Assembly: GCF_028688855.1 (NCBI RefSeq)
Contig: NZ_JAQTXI010000003.1
Coordinates: forward strand, 1-64,000
Source of the DNA: Neomegalonema sp.
GTDB taxonomy: Bacteria; Pseudomonadota; Alphaproteobacteria; Rhodobacterales; Rhodobacteraceae
Length of the DNA stretch: 64,000 nucleotides
Reading direction: 5' to 3'
Notes under the pieces: model-generated
The model's database searches: none
Seen by the model: the letters and a program-made list of their open reading frames with translations, nothing else
Told to the model about the DNA's origin: nothing
Position numbers and translations under genes: made by a program
Part shown: positions 1 to 8,963 of the stretch, in pieces
Numbering within the stretch: position 1 is the stretch's first letter
How the letters are laid out: every line of letters starts with the position of its first letter

Positions 1-1
1 C

Positions 2-169
2 TATTACGACACCCGACTCAACGACCATCCCCATTTCTTCTGGGAGGAAACCGGTGAAATCGAGGACGCACCGCCCGAATCCGTGACCATCGCCCGACTG
101 CCGGATCCGCCCAAAGGCGCGCGGCTCGCAAGGGTGGACGTCATCCTGAGGCTCCGCCGCGAGCCCTGA
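2..169 (+). CDS. irr: Irr, Fur-family iron/haem response regulator (C-terminal 55 residues only)
   Basis: The gene enters from the left edge and ends at TGA 167-169. The visible tail starts YYDTRLNDHPHFF and ends LPDPPKGARLARVDVILRLRREP. This matches the C-terminus of alphaproteobacterial Irr, which has an FDT..DHHHFF segment followed by LPEPPEG..I.R.DVVVRLRR. Irr is a Fur-family transcription factor that controls iron and haem genes and is destabilised or modulated by haem. In Irr the three-His stretch contributes to metal or haem binding; here it reads HPH, so the middle His is replaced by Pro. The N-terminal DNA-binding half is outside the window. Linkage to fabA-fabB-fabI is common for irr in this class and supports the call, although here irr is convergent with fabI. 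Confidence 0.85.
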   Translation, partial: YYDTRLNDHPHFFWEETGEIEDAPPESVTIARLPDPPKGARLARVDVILRLRREP

Positions 170-246
170 GCGGGGGCGGAGGAGCGCCTCGGCCGCGGGC
201 CGGACCCTGTCGCCGCCCCTGCGCAGGGTAGAGGCGGCGCAAGGCG

Positions 247-1038
247 TCACTCCGGGAGGCTCTCCTCGATGGGCATGCCCATGGCGTGATAGCCGCTGTC
301 CACATGGACGATTTCGCCCGTCACGCCGCCGCCGAGGTCCGAGAGGGCGAAGAGAGCCGCTCCGGCCACTTCGTCCAGCGAGGCGTTGCGGCGCAGGGGA
401 GCGTTCTCGGCGTTGAACCTGAACACCTTGCGCGCCGATCCCACCGCCGAGCCCGCCAGAGTCCGCATGGGGCCCGGCGAGAGCGCGTTCACCCGCACCC
501 CCTGAGGCCCGAGGTCCGCCGCCAGATAGCGCACGCTGGCTTCCAGCGCGGCCTTGGCCACGCCCATCACGTTGTAATTGGGGAGCACCCGCTCGGAGCC
601 CAGATAGCTCAGCGTGAGCAGCGCGCCGCCCCCGGTCATCAGCGGCAGAGCCCGCCGCGCCAGATCCACGAAGGAGAAGCAGGAGACGTCCAGCGAATGC
701 AGGAAGTTCGTCCTGCTGGTCTCGACGTAGCGTCCCTTGAGCTCGTTCTTGTCGGAATGCGCGATGGCGTGCAGCAGGAAGTCGAGCTTGCCCCAGCGCG
801 CCTGAAGCTCTGCGAACAGGGCGTCGAGGGAGGCGGGGTCCGAGACGTCGGCGGGCAGGACCAGCTTCGAGCCCACGCTCTCCGCCAGAGGCTTCACCCG
901 CTTGCCGAAGGCTTCGCCCTGGTAGGTGAAGGCCAGCTCCGCGCCCTCCGCCGCCAGACGCCGCGAGATCCCCCAGGCGATCGAATGATCATTGGCCACG
1001 CCCATGATCAATCCCCGCTTGCCCTGCATGAGCGCCAT
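247..1038 (-). CDS. fabI: Enoyl-[acyl-carrier-protein] reductase FabI
   Basis: NADH-dependent enoyl-ACP reductase catalysing the last reduction of each fatty-acid elongation cycle in the cytoplasm. The 263-residue protein has the atypical short-chain dehydrogenase pattern of FabI: an N-terminal nucleotide site with GVANDHSIAWGI at about residues 13-24, and the catalytic pair Tyr145 and Tyr155-x6-Lys162, matching E. coli Tyr146/Tyr156/Lys163. The start at 1038 is chosen because AAGGAGAG precedes this ATG, whereas an upstream in-frame ATG at 1068 has no good ribosome site. It is the last gene of fabA-fabB-fabI, with a 159-base gap after fabB. Family and order are clear. Confidence 0.95.
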   Translation of the reverse strand: MALMQGKRGLIMGVANDHSIAWGISRRLAAEGAELAFTYQGEAFGKRVKPLAESVGSKLVLPADVSDPASLDALFAELQARWGKLDFLLHAIAHSDKNELKGRYVETSRTNFLHSLDVSCFSFVDLARRALPLMTGGGALLTLSYLGSERVLPNYNVMGVAKAALEASVRYLAADLGPQGVRVNALSPGPMRTLAGSAVGSARKVFRFNAENAPLRRNASLDEVAGAALFALSDLGGGVTGEIVHVDSGYHAMGMPIEESLPE

Positions 1039-1197
1039 GGCTCTCTCCTTGAAACATACGCCGTCCATCGGGAGAGCCTATAGCCGATCTTCCGGGGATC
1101 AATCCACCCGTCCGAATGCGAGCGCCGTCCATGGCGCGCGATCCGCAGGTTCTTCCGGCGGGGGAGGGCGACGAACCGCCCTCCGGGCCGCCGAAAG

Positions 1198-2415
1198 TCA
1201 GTCCGCGCGCCCGAAGATCAGGGTGGCGTTGGTGCCGCCGAAGCCGAAGCTGTTGGACATGGCGGCGTCGATGTTGGCGTTGTCCTCGCGGGCGAGGAGA
1301 ATGGAGTCGTTGGCGAAGACCGGATCCAGATTGCGGATGTTCGCCGAAGCGGCGAGGAAGTTCTCCTGCATCATGAGCAGGCAGTAGATCGCTTCCTGAA
1401 CGCCCGTCGCGCCGAGCGAATGGCCGGTCAACGACTTGGTCGAGGAGACGGGCGGCGCCTCCTTGCCGAAGACCTCGCGGACGGCCTCCATCTCCCGGAC
1501 GTCGCCGATGGGCGTCGAGGTGCCATGCGCATTCAGATAGCCGACCTTGCGTCCGCCCACCGTCGCCAGAGCCTGACGCATGCAGCGCACGGCGCCTTCG
1601 CCCGAGGGCTGGACCATGTCATGTCCGTCGGAATTGGCGCCATAGCCGATGAGCTCGCCGTAGATCTTCGCGCCGCGGGCTCTGGCCCGCTCGTATTCCT
1701 CCAGCACGACCACGCCCGCGCCGCCCGCGATGACGAAGCCGTCGCGATCGGCGTCATAGGCGCGCGAGGCGAGGGCGGGCGTCTCGTTGAAGTTCGAGGA
1801 CATGGCGCCCATGGCGTCGAAGAGGCAGGAGAGGGTCCAGTCCAGCTCCTCGCCGCCGCCGGCGAAGACGATGTCCTGCTTGCCCCACTGGATCTGTTCG
1901 GCGCCCGCGCCGATGCAATGGGCCGAGGTCGAGCAGGCGGAGCTGATCGAATAGTTCAGGCCCTTGATCCTGAAGGGCGTCGCCAGAGTGGCCGAATTGG
2001 TCGAGGACATGCAGCGCGGCACCATGAAGGGGCCGATGCGCTTGGGGCCCTTCTCCAGGGTGATCCTGCCCGCCTCGAAGAGGTTCTTCGTCGAGGGGCC
2101 GCCCGATCCCATGATCAGGCCGGTGCGTTCATGGCTGACCTCGTCGGGGGCGAGTCCGGCGTCCGCGATGGCCTGCTGCATGGCGATGGCGTTCCAGGCG
2201 GCTCCGTCGCCCATGAAGCGGCGCATGCGCTTGTCCACCAGAGCCTCGATGTCGACGCCGGGCGCGCCATGCACCTGGGAGCGGAAGCCGAGCCGCGCGT
2301 AATCCGGCGCGGCGACGATCCCCGAACGCCCCTCGCGAAGGGATTGCGTCACTTCTCCGGCGTCCGCGCCGATGGAGGAGACGATTCCGAGGCCCGTGAC
2401 GACGACGCGGCGCAT
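1198..2415 (-). CDS. fabB: 3-oxoacyl-[acyl-carrier-protein] synthase I FabB
   Basis: Condensing enzyme (KAS I) that elongates acyl-ACP with malonyl-ACP and is needed to extend the cis-unsaturated intermediate made by FabA. The 405-residue protein carries the Cys-His-His active site: Cys161 in [10 protein letters not shown], His297 in [11 protein letters not shown] and His332 in [10 protein letters not shown]. The start at 2415 ([10 protein letters not shown]) follows an AGGAG site; the frame stays open upstream to 2556, but those codons are Arg/Ser-rich and unlike the family. The 216 bases between fabA and fabB hold no gene. Pairing with FabA makes this the classical anaerobic unsaturated fatty-acid pathway. 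Confidence 0.96.
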   Translation of the reverse strand: MRRVVVTGLGIVSSIGADAGEVTQSLREGRSGIVAAPDYARLGFRSQVHGAPGVDIEALVDKRMRRFMGDGAAWNAIAMQQAIADAGLAPDEVSHERTGLIMGSGGPSTKNLFEAGRITLEKGPKRIGPFMVPRCMSSTNSATLATPFRIKGLNYSISSACSTSAHCIGAGAEQIQWGKQDIVFAGGGEELDWTLSCLFDAMGAMSSNFNETPALASRAYDADRDGFVIAGGAGVVVLEEYERARARGAKIYGELIGYGANSDGHDMVQPSGEGAVRCMRQALATVGGRKVGYLNAHGTSTPIGDVREMEAVREVFGKEAPPVSSTKSLTGHSLGATGVQEAIYCLLMMQENFLAASANIRNLDPVFANDSILLAREDNANIDAAMSNSFGFGGTNATLIFGRAD

Positions 2416-2631
2416 GGCGCATACTCCTGATGTTCCGGAGCGTCCTCCGATCCGGCTGGATCTTCCGGACGCTCTCATTCCTTGTTGGGTCGCGCGATGG
2501 CTCCGGAAACCGGCTCCCGATCTGCGGATCGCGCCCTGAGGCCGATGGGACGGCATGATACCCCCCCGGGGCCCGGATCTGGAAGGCCGGATGCGCCGGA
2601 GAGGCCGTCAAGTGAGGAAGATGGCGGAGGA

Positions 2632-3147
2632 TCAGCCCTCGGGCGCGCCGAAGAGCCCCACGCGCATGTCGCCGACCGCATAGACGGGTTCGCCGTCGGC
2701 GAACATGGTTCCGTCGGCCACGCCGAGCACGAGCTTGCGGTTGATCACGCGCTTCACGTCCACTTCATAGCGCACGAGCTTCGTGGCGGGAGTCACCATG
2801 CCGGTGAACTTCACCTCGCCCGCGCCGAGCGCCCGGCCGCGGCCCTTGAGCCCCAGCCAGCCGAGGTGGAAGCCGGTCAGCTGCCAGAGCGCGTCCAGCC
2901 CGAGGCATCCGGGCATCACCGGATCCCCGATGAAATGGCATTGGAAGAACCAGAGCTCCGGCTTCACGTCGAGTTCGGCGACGACCTTGCCCTTGCCATG
3001 CGCGCCCCCGCTTTCGGAGATCTCGACGATGCGGTCGAACATGAGCATCGGCGGAGCGGGCAACTGCGGATTGCCGGGGCCGAACATCTCTCCCCGCGCG
3101 CAGGCGAGAAGATCGTCGTAAGAGAGGCTCGAAGGGCGGGCGGTCAT
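2632..3147 (-). CDS. fabA: 3-hydroxydecanoyl-ACP dehydratase/isomerase FabA
   Basis: Dehydrates 3-hydroxydecanoyl-ACP and isomerises the trans-2 product to cis-3, creating the double bond of unsaturated fatty acids. The 171-residue protein has the usual family length. Catalytic residues are visible: His71 in [14 protein letters not shown] and Asp85 in LGLDALWQL, equivalent to E. coli His70 and Asp84. It begins the fabA-fabB-fabI operon, and a promoter-like pair lies about 35 bases upstream. No FabR or FadR site could be identified by eye. Confidence 0.96.
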   Translation of the reverse strand: MTARPSSLSYDDLLACARGEMFGPGNPQLPAPPMLMFDRIVEISESGGAHGKGKVVAELDVKPELWFFQCHFIGDPVMPGCLGLDALWQLTGFHLGWLGLKGRGRALGAGEVKFTGMVTPATKLVRYEVDVKRVINRKLVLGVADGTMFADGEPVYAVGDMRVGLFGAPEG

Positions 3148-3179
3148 GCGCGATCCTGAAGGAAAGGGACTTCGCGAAG

Positions 3180-3208
3180 CCCTAGCATCCCCAAGGGCGC
3201 CTTTACAA
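3180..3208 (-). promoter_or_regulatory. Candidate fabA promoter
   Basis: On the minus strand TTGTAA is followed 17 bases later by CTAGGG (or TAGGGC at 18), ending about 33 bases before the fabA ATG. The -35 is good and the -10 is weak but resembles the TAGG-type -10 boxes seen before other genes here. Assigned by eye only. Confidence 0.35.
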
Positions 3209-3250
3209 GACGAACGCGGCTCATGATTCCCGGAAAGACGCGCGCGACGA

Positions 3251-3276
3251 AAGAAAACGCCGCCCCGAAGGCGGCG
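3251..3276 (-). terminator. Rho-independent terminator of mipZ
   Basis: On the minus strand, just after the mipZ stop, a 7-bp GC stem (CGCCGCC/GGCGGCG, 5-base loop) runs into TTTTCTTTC. It separates mipZ from the fabA promoter. Confidence 0.75.
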
Positions 3277-3279
3277 GGC

Positions 3280-4329
3280 TCACTCCGGAAGGGGCGCGGC
3301 CTTCGATCCGGAGGCGGCGGCCTCCGGGAGGGCGGGGGTCGGGCCGACGGGCTCCGGAGCGGGGGCGGCGCTCGCGGGGGCGGCCTCGGCGGGGGGCCTG
3401 GGCTGGGGCGTCGGCGAGAGCAGCGGCGCGGCGGGCATGGGCGGCCGGTAGGATCCGGCGCCCTGGATCCGGGCGGGCGGTCCGATGGGGCGCGGCGGCT
3501 CCAGGCCGGCGCGGCCGTAGCCCGAGCCGGGGATGTTCAGATGGGCCAGCAGCTCGCGCACCTCCTGACGGGCCGCCACATGCGACATGTCGGCGGCGGG
3601 TCCGGCGTTGGGCTCGCGCAGATCGAGCAGCGTCAGCCCCGAGAGGAAGAGCTCGCGGAAGATCGTCCGCTCCGAGAGCCCCGGCGCGATGCGGAAGCCG
3701 ATGCGGCTGGAGAGCTGCTCCAGCATGGCCCCGACGCGGCGCTTGTTGTTGGCGTCGTCGAGCGGCATGCGGTTGCGCACCACCACCCAGTCGATGGGCC
3801 CGAGCCCCGCCTGAGCCCTCAGCTTGCGGCTCTCCCAGACCATCTCGGCGTAAACCGAGGGGCCGGAGATCTGGTAGCTGTAGGGGTCGATGCGGGCGAG
3901 CAGGTCGAAGTCGACGAAGCTGTCGTTCATCGGGGTGATGAGCGTGTCCGCGGCGCTATGGCCGAGCCGCGAGAGATTCGAATGCGCGCCGGGACAATCG
4001 ATGATGATGACGTCGCATTGCTCGGCGAGACGCTCCAGCGCCTCGTCGAAGATGGCGGCTTCCTCGCGCCAGGCCTTGGCGCGGTCGGGATCGAGGCTCG
4101 GGCGGATCTCGGCCAGCAGCGGCGTGAGCAGGTTGACGCCCTTGCGCGAGGACCAGTTCCGCCGGTTCTCGAGATAGCGGTAGAGGCTGCGCTGACGCAC
4201 GTCGAGGTCTATGGCCCCGACGCGCCTTCCCTTGCGGGCCAGCGCCACGAACACATGCATCGCGGTGGTGGATTTGCCCGATCCGCCCTTTTCATTGCCG
4301 AAGACGATGACATGCGCGCGTTGACGCAT
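3280..4329 (-). CDS. mipZ: MipZ-like division plane positioning ATPase
   Basis: ParA/MinD-superfamily ATPase. In alphaproteobacteria MipZ forms a gradient from ParB at the poles and inhibits FtsZ assembly away from midcell. The deviant Walker A box is GNEKGGSGKSTT (residues 11-22), and the signature AIDLDVRQRSLYRYLENRR closely matches Caulobacter MipZ (IDLDLRQR..RFFENRR). Further family blocks are ITPMNDSFVDFD, WVVVRNR and HVAARQEVRELL. The protein has 349 residues against about 275 in Caulobacter; the extra 75 or so C-terminal residues are rich in Pro and Ala and probably disordered. No parB is in the window. The gene ends in a clear terminator. Confidence 0.92.
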   Translation of the reverse strand: MRQRAHVIVFGNEKGGSGKSTTAMHVFVALARKGRRVGAIDLDVRQRSLYRYLENRRNWSSRKGVNLLTPLLAEIRPSLDPDRAKAWREEAAIFDEALERLAEQCDVIIIDCPGAHSNLSRLGHSAADTLITPMNDSFVDFDLLARIDPYSYQISGPSVYAEMVWESRKLRAQAGLGPIDWVVVRNRMPLDDANNKRRVGAMLEQLSSRIGFRIAPGLSERTIFRELFLSGLTLLDLREPNAGPAADMSHVAARQEVRELLAHLNIPGSGYGRAGLEPPRPIGPPARIQGAGSYRPPMPAAPLLSPTPQPRPPAEAAPASAAPAPEPVGPTPALPEAAASGSKAAPLPE

Positions 4330-4396
4330 AGCGCGGCCCCTTGCGTTTGAGTCGCTCCGCCGCCGACCGGCGGGAAGGCCTTGGCCGGCGCAGGGA

Positions 4397-4615
4397 TCAG
4401 AAGCCGAAGCCCTTGAACTTTTCCTTGAAGCGCGAGACGCGGCCGCCGGTGTCGAGCAGGCGCTGGTTGCCGCCGGTCCAGGCCGGATGGGTCAGCGGAT
4501 CGATGTCGAGCTGCATGCCCTCGGGGCGGTTCAGGGTCGAACGGATCTGGATGGTCTCGCCGTTGGTCATCTTCACGTCGATGACGTTGTAGGCGGGGTG
4601 GATGTTCTTCTTCAT
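4397..4615 (-). CDS. rpmE: 50S ribosomal protein L31
   Basis: Small bridge protein of the large ribosomal subunit. The 72-residue product starts [19 protein letters not shown] and contains [25 protein letters not shown], the L31 core. It has no cysteines, so it is the zinc-independent form usual in alphaproteobacteria. The start at 4615 is set by homology and a GGAG-like site; the frame is open further upstream to 4714 but the promoter lies inside that stretch. It is followed after 67 bases by mipZ. Confidence 0.95.
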   Translation of the reverse strand: MKKNIHPAYNVIDVKMTNGETIQIRSTLNRPEGMQLDIDPLTHPAWTGGNQRLLDTGGRVSRFKEKFKGFGF

Positions 4616-4685
4616 GACGTCGCTCCGGAGCGGGCGTGAACCAGCCGTCGCCCAGGTCAGGCGCGGCGTTATCCTCAAAGGCGGG

Positions 4686-4714
4686 CTTATAGGCGCTTCG
4701 GGTCCCGCGCGCAA
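4686..4714 (-). promoter_or_regulatory. Promoter of rpmE (TTGCGC-17-TATAAG)
   Basis: Minus strand: TTGCGC at 4714-4709, a 17-base spacer, and TATAAG at 4691-4686, about 70 bases before the rpmE ATG. The 15-mer CGAAGCGCCTATAAG here recurs exactly upstream of rplY at 42245-42231. Confidence 0.6.
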
Positions 4715-4799
4715 GACGGGGGGGCGCAGGAGATCCGTATCCGGAGAAGATCGGGCCTGCGCGGGGGTCTCCTGCGGCCCGGCGTCCGCCCCCTCCGCC

Positions 4800-4827
4800 T
4801 TGCCATGAGGCGCAAAGAGATTATAAC
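4800..4827 (+). promoter_or_regulatory. Candidate carB promoter (TTGCCA-16-TATAAC)
   Basis: TTGCCA at 4800-4805 and TATAAC at 4822-4827 with 16 bases between, ending 78 bases before the carB ATG. The AT-rich -10 stands out in the surrounding GC-rich sequence. Confidence 0.5.
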
Positions 4828-4905
4828 CGCGCGCAAACCGCCCCTTCCCGCGAATCGACGCCCCGTCGCCCTGGCGCCGGGCGCGCCCTGACGGAAACCC
4901 CGCAC

Positions 4906-7900
4906 ATGCCCAGACGCGCCGATCTCCACACCATCCTCATCATCGGCGCGGGCCCGATCGTCATCGGACAGGCCTGCGAATTCGACTATTCCGGCGCCCA
5001 GGCGGTCAAGGCCCTCATGGAGGAGGGCTACCGGGTGGTGCTGGTGAATTCGAATCCGGCCACGATCATGACCGATCCCGAGCTGGCCGACGCCACCTAC
5101 ATCGAGCCCATCACGCCCGAGATCCTTGAAAAGATCATCGCGAAGGAGCGTCCCGACGCCATCCTGCCCACCATGGGCGGACAGACGGGCCTCAACACGG
5201 CCATGGCCCTCGTCGAGAACGGCGTGCTGGAGAAATACGGCGTCAAGCTGATCGGCGCCAACGCCCGCGCCATCGAGATGGCCGAAGACCGCAAGCTCTT
5301 CCGCGAGGCCATGGACCGCATCGGTCTCGAGAACCCCAGGGCCGAGATCGTCGCGGCGCCGCGCATCCGGGATTCCGCCGGACGCACCCTCGGCTTCGAC
5401 TACGCCGAGGGCATGGCCGAGGCCCTGCGGGCGCTCGACAAGGTGGGTCTGCCCGCGATCATCCGCCCCGCCTACACGCTGGGCGGCACGGGCGGCGGCG
5501 TGGCCTACAATCGCCAGGACTACGAGCGCATCTGCCGCACCGGGCTGGAGGCCTCTCCGGTGGGCCAGATCCTCGTCGACGAATCCCTTCTCGGCTGGAA
5601 GGAGTACGAGATGGAGGTGGTCCGCGACAAGATGGACAACGCCATCATCGTCTGCTCCATCGAGAACATCGACCCGATGGGCGTCCACACCGGCGACTCC
5701 ATCACCGTGGCCCCCGCGCTGACGCTCACCGACAAGGAATATCAGCGCATGCGCGACGCCAGCATCGCGGTGCTGCGCGAGATCGGCGTCGAGACCGGCG
5801 GCTCGAACGTGCAGTTCGCGCTGAACCCCGCCGACGGCCGCATGATCGTCATCGAGATGAATCCGCGCGTCTCGCGCTCTTCGGCTCTGGCGAGCAAGGC
5901 GACGGGCTTCCCCATCGCGCGCATCGCGGCCAAGCTGGCCGTGGGCTTCACGCTGGACGAGCTGGACAACGACATCACCATGGCGACGCCCGCCAGCTTC
6001 GAGCCCGCCATCGACTACGTGGTGGTCAAGATCCCGCGCTTCGCCTTCGAGAAGTTCCCCGGCTCCTCGCCGGAGCTGAGCACCGCCATGAAGTCGGTGG
6101 GCGAGGCCATGGCCATCGGCCGCAGCTTCAACGAGGCCCTCCAGAAGGCCATGCGCTCGCTGGAGACCGGGCTTTCCGGCCTTGACGAGATCCTCGTCCC
6201 CGGGCTCGCCGAGGCGGGGGATTCGCCCGACGCCCGGGCGGCGGTCCTTCGGGGCGCCCTCGCGCGCGCCACGCCGGATCGTCTGCGCATGGCGGCCCAG
6301 GCCATCCGCGAGGGCATGAGCGACGCCGAGATCCACGCCGTCACGAAGTTCGATCCCTGGTTCCTCGCCCGGATGCGCGAGATCGTCGAGGCCGAGCGCG
6401 AGGTGGCCGCCCATGGCGTGCCCCGCGAGAAATCGGCGCTGCGGCGGCTCAAGGCCATGGGCTTCTCCGACGCGCGCCTGGCGAAGCTGGCGGGCTCGAA
6501 GGAGAGCATGGTCCGCAGCCTGAGGCGCTCGCTCGGCGTGACGCCGGTCTTCAAGCGCATCGACACCTGCGCCGCCGAATTCGAGGCCCAGACGCCCTAC
6601 ATGTATTCGACCTACGAGGTCGACCACATGGGCGAGGCCGAATGCGAGGCCCGTCCGAGCGACCGCAAGAAGGTGGTGATTCTCGGCGGCGGCCCGAACC
6701 GCATCGGCCAGGGCATCGAATTCGACTATTGCTGCTGCCACGCCTGCTATGCGCTCGGCGAGGAGAAGGCCAAGGACAAGGACCGCGAAAGCTTCCCGCT
6801 GCCGTCCAAGCCGATCGTCTACGAAACCGTGATGATCAACTGCAATCCGGAGACCGTCTCCACCGATTACGACACCTCGGACCGCCTCTATTTCGAGCCC
6901 CTGACCGTCGAGGACGTGCTGGAGGTGCTGCGCGTCGAGCAGACCAACGGGACGCTCCATGGCGTGATCGTGCAGTTCGGCGGACAGACGCCGCTGAAGC
7001 TGGCCCAGGCTCTGGAGAGCGCCGGGATTCCGATCCTCGGCACCTCGCCGGACGCCATCGACCTCGCCGAGGACCGCGAGCGCTTCCAGAAGCTCATCGA
7101 GCGGCTGGGGCTGCTCCAGCCGAAGAACGGCGTGGCCCGCACCCGCGAGGAGGCCCGGAACGTGGCCGCGACGGTGGGGTATCCGCTGGTGGTGCGCCCC
7201 TCCTACGTGCTCGGCGGCCGGGCGATGGAGATCGTGCGCGATCCGGCCCAGCTGGAGCGCTACATCACCGAGGCCGTGGTGGTCTCGGGCGACAGCCCGG
7301 TGCTGCTCGATTCCTATCTTTCCCAGGCGACCGAAGTCGACGTGGACGCCCTTTGCGACGGGCATGAAGTCTTCGTGGCGGGCGTCATGGAGCATATCGA
7401 GGAGGCGGGCGTCCATTCGGGCGATTCCGCCTGCGTCCTGCCGCCCTATTCCCTCTCGCCGGAGACCATCGCCGAGATCAAGCGCCAGACCGAGGCCCTC
7501 GCCAGGGCGCTGCATGTGGTCGGACTGATGAACGTGCAGTTCGCGGTCAAGAACGGCGAGATCTACATCCTCGAAGTCAATCCGCGGGCCTCGCGCACGG
7601 TGCCCTTCGTGGCCAAGACCATCGGCGCGCCCATCGCCAAGATCGCGGCGCGGCTCATGGCGGGCGAGCCGCTGTCGGTCTTCGAGCTGAAGGACCAGCC
7701 GCTGAACCACGTGGCGGTGAAGGAGGCGGTCTTTCCCTTCGCGCGCTTCGCGGGCGTGGACACCATCCTCGGGCCGGAGATGCGCTCGACCGGCGAGGTC
7801 ATGGGCCTCGACCGGCAGTTCGCGCGGGCCTTCCTGAAAAGCCAGATCGGCGCCGGGGTGGATCTGCCGCGCACGGGCGCCGCCTTCATCTCGGTGAAGG

Positions 7901-8277
7901 AGGGCGACCGCGAGGACGCCCTCGCGGCGGCGCGCATCCTCGACCATCTCGGCTTCTCGATCCTCGCCACCGAGGGGACGGCGGTTCATCTCAAGGCGGG
8001 CGGCGTGAAGGTCGAGCGGGTGAACAAGGTCTACGAGGGGCGGCCCAACATCGTCGACCGGATGAAGGACAAGCAGGTCCAGCTGGTCATCAACACCACC
8101 GAGGGCGCCCAGGCGATCAAGGATTCCTACGACATCCGCGCCACGGCCCTTGCGCTGAAGATCCCCTATTTCACCACCGGAGAGGGCGGAAAATCGGCCG
8201 CCCTCGCCATCGAGAACCTGCGCAAGGGCGGACTCGACGTGGCGCCGCTCCAGAGCTACGCCCGCAAGGCGGTCTGA
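4906..8277 (+). CDS. carB: Carbamoyl-phosphate synthase large chain CarB
   Basis: Makes carbamoyl phosphate from bicarbonate, ammonia (channelled from CarA) and two ATP, feeding arginine and pyrimidine synthesis. The 1123-residue protein shows the family's internal duplication: two ATP-grasp halves, each with a P-loop-like segment ([17 protein letters not shown] near the N-terminus and [15 protein letters not shown] at about residue 590), and a C-terminal allosteric MGS-like domain. Relative to the E. coli chain there is an insertion of about 20 residues ([20 protein letters not shown]) at about residues 619-638, between the second [11 protein letters not shown] block and [18 protein letters not shown]. 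carA is not adjacent in the window. The ribosome site before the ATG is weak. Confidence 0.97.
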   Translation: MPRRADLHTILIIGAGPIVIGQACEFDYSGAQAVKALMEEGYRVVLVNSNPATIMTDPELADATYIEPITPEILEKIIAKERPDAILPTMGGQTGLNTAMALVENGVLEKYGVKLIGANARAIEMAEDRKLFREAMDRIGLENPRAEIVAAPRIRDSAGRTLGFDYAEGMAEALRALDKVGLPAIIRPAYTLGGTGGGVAYNRQDYERICRTGLEASPVGQILVDESLLGWKEYEMEVVRDKMDNAIIVCSIENIDPMGVHTGDSITVAPALTLTDKEYQRMRDASIAVLREIGVETGGSNVQFALNPADGRMIVIEMNPRVSRSSALASKATGFPIARIAAKLAVGFTLDELDNDITMATPASFEPAIDYVVVKIPRFAFEKFPGSSPELSTAMKSVGEAMAIGRSFNEALQKAMRSLETGLSGLDEILVPGLAEAGDSPDARAAVLRGALARATPDRLRMAAQAIREGMSDAEIHAVTKFDPWFLARMREIVEAEREVAAHGVPREKSALRRLKAMGFSDARLAKLAGSKESMVRSLRRSLGVTPVFKRIDTCAAEFEAQTPYMYSTYEVDHMGEAECEARPSDRKKVVILGGGPNRIGQGIEFDYCCCHACYALGEEKAKDKDRESFPLPSKPIVYETVMINCNPETVSTDYDTSDRLYFEPLTVEDVLEVLRVEQTNGTLHGVIVQFGGQTPLKLAQALESAGIPILGTSPDAIDLAEDRERFQKLIERLGLLQPKNGVARTREEARNVAATVGYPLVVRPSYVLGGRAMEIVRDPAQLERYITEAVVVSGDSPVLLDSYLSQATEVDVDALCDGHEVFVAGVMEHIEEAGVHSGDSACVLPPYSLSPETIAEIKRQTEALARALHVVGLMNVQFAVKNGEIYILEVNPRASRTVPFVAKTIGAPIAKIAARLMAGEPLSVFELKDQPLNHVAVKEAVFPFARFAGVDTILGPEMRSTGEVMGLDRQFARAFLKSQIGAGVDLPRTGAAFISVKEGDREDALAAARILDHLGFSILATEGTAVHLKAGGVKVERVNKVYEGRPNIVDRMKDKQVQLVINTTEGAQAIKDSYDIRATALALKIPYFTTGEGGKSAALAIENLRKGGLDVAPLQSYARKAV

Positions 8278-8522
8278 CGGCAGACGGGCAGGGCGGGCGT
8301 CAGCTGCGCCCGCTCCCGCCGGTCCGGATTCGCCGGGGCGTGAAAATGCAGGCCGGAGCGCAGCATGCTCCCGTGACCGAAGCCGCGTTCCCAGAAATCC
8401 GGCGCGCATTGCATCCGCATGTCGCCCTCGACGGGACGGAACTGAGGGCGGCAGAGAGCCTGCGCGGAGAAGGGGACCAGGGCCGCGCAAAGGCAGAGCG
8501 CGAGAAAAGGCGGATGCGTCAT
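8256..8522 (-). CDS. Small secreted Cys-containing protein, function unknown
   Basis: An 88-residue open frame convergent with carB and overlapping its last 22 bases. The first 22 residues ([22 protein letters not shown]) look like a signal peptide with an AQA cleavage site. The mature part has Cys soon after the cleavage site, then about 14 residues to MQCAPDFW, then a third Cys near the C-terminus. The spacing and the CxPxxW ending resemble the second small protein at 8778-8963, which suggests a paralogous pair. The ribosome site (GAGATAG) is weak. No known family is recognised. Confidence 0.5.
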   Translation of the reverse strand: MTHPPFLALCLCAALVPFSAQALCRPQFRPVEGDMRMQCAPDFWERGFGHGSMLRSGLHFHAPANPDRRERAQLTPALPVCRQTALRA

Positions 8523-8553
8523 TCGTCTATCTCGTTATTTGTCGGAATTTCTA

Positions 8554-8570
8554 TCCTTACGATGTAAGGA
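8554..8570. promoter_or_regulatory. 17-bp palindrome TCCTTAC-GAT-GTAAGGA
   Basis: Perfect 7-bp inverted repeat with a 3-base centre, about 32 bases upstream of the 88-residue gene. It sits in an AT-richer patch (8525-8580) unlike its surroundings and has the form of a dimeric regulator site. No regulator is suggested by the sequence. Confidence 0.4.
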
Positions 8571-8777
8571 AAAATCGTCGTCCGGGGACGGAAAGTCAAT
8601 GCGTCCCCTGTGATATCCGAAAGATTTCCGCATCCACGAAGTGTAGGCGCCTCGCCGCGCGAGGATGGTCCGGAGGGCTCGCTCCGCACGCGAATCGGGC
8701 GCCCGAATCAGGCGGTCGAATCAGGCGGCCGCATCGGCAGGATCGGGGCGGGGGGCGCGGACGCCCCCCGCCTGAGT

Positions 8778-8963
8778 TCAGGCGTGAGGCGCGGCGGTCG
8801 ACGGAGCCGCGGCGTAGGGGAGCGCCCACAGGGGCGAGCATTCCAGATGCTCCTTTCCGCCGGGCAGGGTCACGCGCACGCAGACGGCGGCTTTCGCGGC
8901 TTGCGGAGCGAAGGCGGTGGAGACGGCTAACGCCGTTCTGAACGCCAGGACGATGGCGCGCAT
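8778..8963 (-). CDS. Small secreted protein with two cysteines, function unknown
   Basis: 61-residue product starting MRAIVLAFRTALAVSTAF, with a signal peptide likely cleaved after AAKA. The mature peptide (about 37 residues) has Cys, 13 residues, then Cys in LECSPLW, followed by an Ala/Pro-rich tail. The ATG at 8963 has a strong AGGAGG site 7 bases upstream, the best evidence that it is translated. It shares its Cys spacing and C-x-P-x(n)-W pattern with the 88-residue protein downstream. Probably a periplasmic or extracellular peptide with one disulphide. Confidence 0.6.
   Translation of the reverse strand: MRAIVLAFRTALAVSTAFAPQAAKAAVCVRVTLPGGKEHLECSPLWALPYAAAPSTAAPHA

Noticed and set aside
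4687..8490. A 1267-codon open frame on the strand opposite carB
   Set aside because: It mirrors carB exactly, has Asp/His/Leu/Gly-rich composition typical of antisense of GC-rich genes, no ribosome site and no motif.
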